A stretch of DNA of 64,000 nucleotides from Bryobacteraceae bacterium (GTDB lineage Bacteria; Acidobacteriota; Terriglobia; Bryobacterales; Bryobacteraceae), in contig JAICJH010000026.1 in NCBI GenBank assembly GCA_025928545.1, forward strand, positions 1 through 64,000. The letters run 5' to 3'. Shown here piece by piece: positions 62,369 to 64,000 of the stretch (position 1 is the stretch's first letter; each line of letters begins with the position of its first letter). Under the pieces are notes generated by a model. The model did no database searches, was not told where the DNA came from, and saw nothing but the letters and a program-made list of their open reading frames with translations. The translations under genes were made by a program, and so were the position numbers.

Positions 62369-64000
62369 ATGCAGACCGATAAACCCCAAACGTTTGGTTC
62401 GATGAACCGCCGGCAACTGGTGGAGCGCACGTTAATCGGCAGTGCCGCCGCCGTTGCTCTGCAGTCCGGCAGCGCACTCGCGCAGGAGAAGCCCAAGCCA
62501 GCCGCTGCCGCGGTAGCCACCGGTTCTACAGCCACGAACCCCAACCTCAACGCGCCGGTTGTAGCGGTGAAAGGCGGCAAACTCCGCGGTCTGCGGGAAG
62601 GGAAGACGCTGACGTTCCTGGGAGTCAAATATGCCGATGCGGAGCGTTTCGGTCAACCGAAGCCCGTGCAGGCCTGGGAGGGTGTCAAGAACGCCCAGGT
62701 GTATGGCGCAACATGCCCCACTTCGCCCTACACTGCTGTCGGTTCCGATGAACTTGTCTTCCCGCACCGCTATTGGCCCGCCAATGACAACTGCCAGTTT
62801 CTGAACGTCTGGACCCAGAACCTCAAGCCGGTGGCGAAGAAGCCGGTTATGGTCTGGATGCATGGAGGCGGCTTCACCAATGGCTCCTCGATGGAAAGTT
62901 ATGCGTATGACGGCAAGAGCCTGAGTGAATTCGGCGACGTGGTCGTCGTCAGCGTGAATCACAGGCTCAACGTGATTGGGACGCTCGATCTTTCGGCGTA
63001 CGGCCCGGAATATGCAAATTCGCGTCACACCGGTATGGCCGATCTGGTCGCGTCCCTGCAGTGGGTTCACGACAACATCGAAGCGTTTGGCGGCGATCCG
63101 GGCAACGTGATGATTTTCGGGCAATCTGGTGGTGGTGGAAAAGTTGTGCGCCTGATGCACATGCCGGCGGCTAAGGGGCTCTTCCACAAGGTATCGGCGC
63201 AAAGTGGCAGCGCCAGTTACAGAGGCACGGATCCGGCAGCGGCAATCAAAGGTCAGCAGGCTCTTGCCGCGGCAACGCTCAAGAACCTGAACCTTACCGG
63301 CAGCCAGATTGACAAGCTGAAGGCGGTTCCCTATCTGGAACTGCTGGCGGCTGCAACTTCGGCCGGGCAATCCGTCGGGCGCGAACTCGGCATGAATGTG
63401 GGCGGCTGGAATCCGATTGCGGACGATGTCTACGTGATGCGCGAATTCTGCGATTGGGCCGACACGATTCCCGTCATGTCAGGTACCGTTTTCAGCGAAA
63501 TGCAGGGCACGCTCACCAGAGGCGATGGACGCAAGAACCAATGGACACAGGCGGAGATCGACGAGAACCTGACCAAGGCGTTCGGCGATAAGAAGAATGA
63601 TATTGTCGCGGAATTCAAGCAGGCGTTCCCCCGCAAGAAGGTTCAGGACGTTCTCTACTACGCGGGCGCGTCGCGTGGTGGTTCGAAGAGCCTGCTGGCC
63701 CGCAAACTGGAGAAAGGCAAGACGCCCGTCTACAATTACCTGTTCGCCTGGGAGTACCCGATCAACGATGGCATTACCGCTTTCCATTGCTCGGAACTGG
63801 CGTTCAATTTCCATGCCCTGAACGTGCCTGAGATCAAACTGGCGACCGGAGGTGGCCCGGCGGCGATGGCGCTGCAGGACAAGGTCTCCGGCGCGTGGGT
63901 TCGTTTTGCAAAAACCGGAAATCCCAGCCAGCCTGGCCTGGAATGGCGGCCTTATACGCCGGATAATCCACAGGCCATGATCTTCGACACCGTAAGCGAG
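62369..64000 (+). CDS. Type-B carboxylesterase, Tat signal, 3' end outside window
   Basis: The 544 visible codons carry an AAGGAG ribosome site (62356-62361 region) and a Tat-like signal (MNRRQLVERTLIGSAAAVAL). The type-B carboxylesterase fold follows: PVMVWMHGGGFTNGSS, VVVVSVNHRLNVIG, nucleophile Ser253 in IFGQSGGGG and later FHCSELAFNFHAL with the likely catalytic His. The frame runs to the window edge without a stop. It may de-esterify pectin-linked or aromatic esters, in line with the locus. Confidence 0.9.
   Translation, partial: MQTDKPQTFGSMNRRQLVERTLIGSAAAVALQSGSALAQEKPKPAAAAVATGSTATNPNLNAPVVAVKGGKLRGLREGKTLTFLGVKYADAERFGQPKPVQAWEGVKNAQVYGATCPTSPYTAVGSDELVFPHRYWPANDNCQFLNVWTQNLKPVAKKPVMVWMHGGGFTNGSSMESYAYDGKSLSEFGDVVVVSVNHRLNVIGTLDLSAYGPEYANSRHTGMADLVASLQWVHDNIEAFGGDPGNVMIFGQSGGGGKVVRLMHMPAAKGLFHKVSAQSGSASYRGTDPAAAIKGQQALAAATLKNLNLTGSQIDKLKAVPYLELLAAATSAGQSVGRELGMNVGGWNPIADDVYVMREFCDWADTIPVMSGTVFSEMQGTLTRGDGRKNQWTQAEIDENLTKAFGDKKNDIVAEFKQAFPRKKVQDVLYYAGASRGGSKSLLARKLEKGKTPVYNYLFAWEYPINDGITAFHCSELAFNFHALNVPEIKLATGGGPAAMALQDKVSGAWVRFAKTGNPSQPGLEWRPYTPDNPQAMIFDTVSE

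Overview
This 64 kb window is a GC-rich bacterial chromosome segment, most likely from an Acidobacteriota of the Solibacter/Bryobacter group (Bryobacterales). The best lineage evidence is a TIGR03435-type protein (20971-21951), a protein ending in a TIGR03437-type C-terminal domain behind BACON-like repeats (25269-27740), and many carbohydrate-active enzymes. This placement is inference from domain families; no 16S gene is present. No CRISPR array, insertion sequence or prophage was seen. One tRNA-Pro(GGG) and one cobalamin riboswitch are present.

Layout: (1) 0.4-5.7 kb holds a GH67/GH20-like hydrolase overlapping an MFS transporter, converging on a DUF3467-GT39 pair. (2) 5.7-9.8 kb holds a receiver-like protein and a vitamin B12 operon: cobalamin riboswitch, TonB-dependent receptor, PduO-type adenosyltransferase and a DUF6580-like membrane protein. 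(3) 9.9-16.5 kb holds a coiled-coil protein, a PfkB kinase-MurJ-zinc-ribbon operon, tRNA-Pro and an asparagine synthase. (4) 16.6-30.9 kb is accessory: a frameshifted esterase, a giant tandem-repeat secreted protein, TIGR03435 and FecR-like proteins, an MBL-rhodanese fusion, a BACON/TIGR03437 surface protein and an AsmA-like protein. (5) 31-39.9 kb holds hemerythrin, GH5, esterase, a Tat-exported GH127 and a sugar isomerase-like protein, then a terminator and a truncated GAF-GGDEF. (6) 40-51.8 kb holds a UvrA-like ATPase, small stress-type proteins (a 60-aa basic protein, DUF1328, DUF4112), a beta-propeller, an atypical Nramp protein, a CheB-like esterase, PPK2 and an inositol-phosphatase-like enzyme. 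(7) 51.8-59.1 kb is housekeeping: malate synthase, TPR protein, UvrC, PrmA, a DapA-like protein and arsenate reductase. (8) 59.3-64 kb is a pectin/hexuronate locus: an acetylesterase-pectinesterase fusion, an MFS transporter and a Tat-exported type-B carboxylesterase that runs off the window.

The metabolic picture is a plant-polymer-degrading soil heterotroph. It secretes pectin-, arabinan- and glucan-active enzymes, imports sugar acids through MFS carriers, scavenges B12 and can run the glyoxylate shunt.

The most interesting observations are: two essential-type genes without a canonical start codon where homology needs one (murJ with CTG overlapping the upstream TGA; asnB with AAG where the Met before the catalytic Cys should be); a B12 operon whose only inner-membrane partner is a DUF6580-like protein; an Nramp protein lacking the DPGN and MPH metal-site motifs; a DapA-fold protein without the Schiff-base lysine; and several short-leader or leaderless promoters, one of which looks bidirectional between uvrC and a TPR gene.
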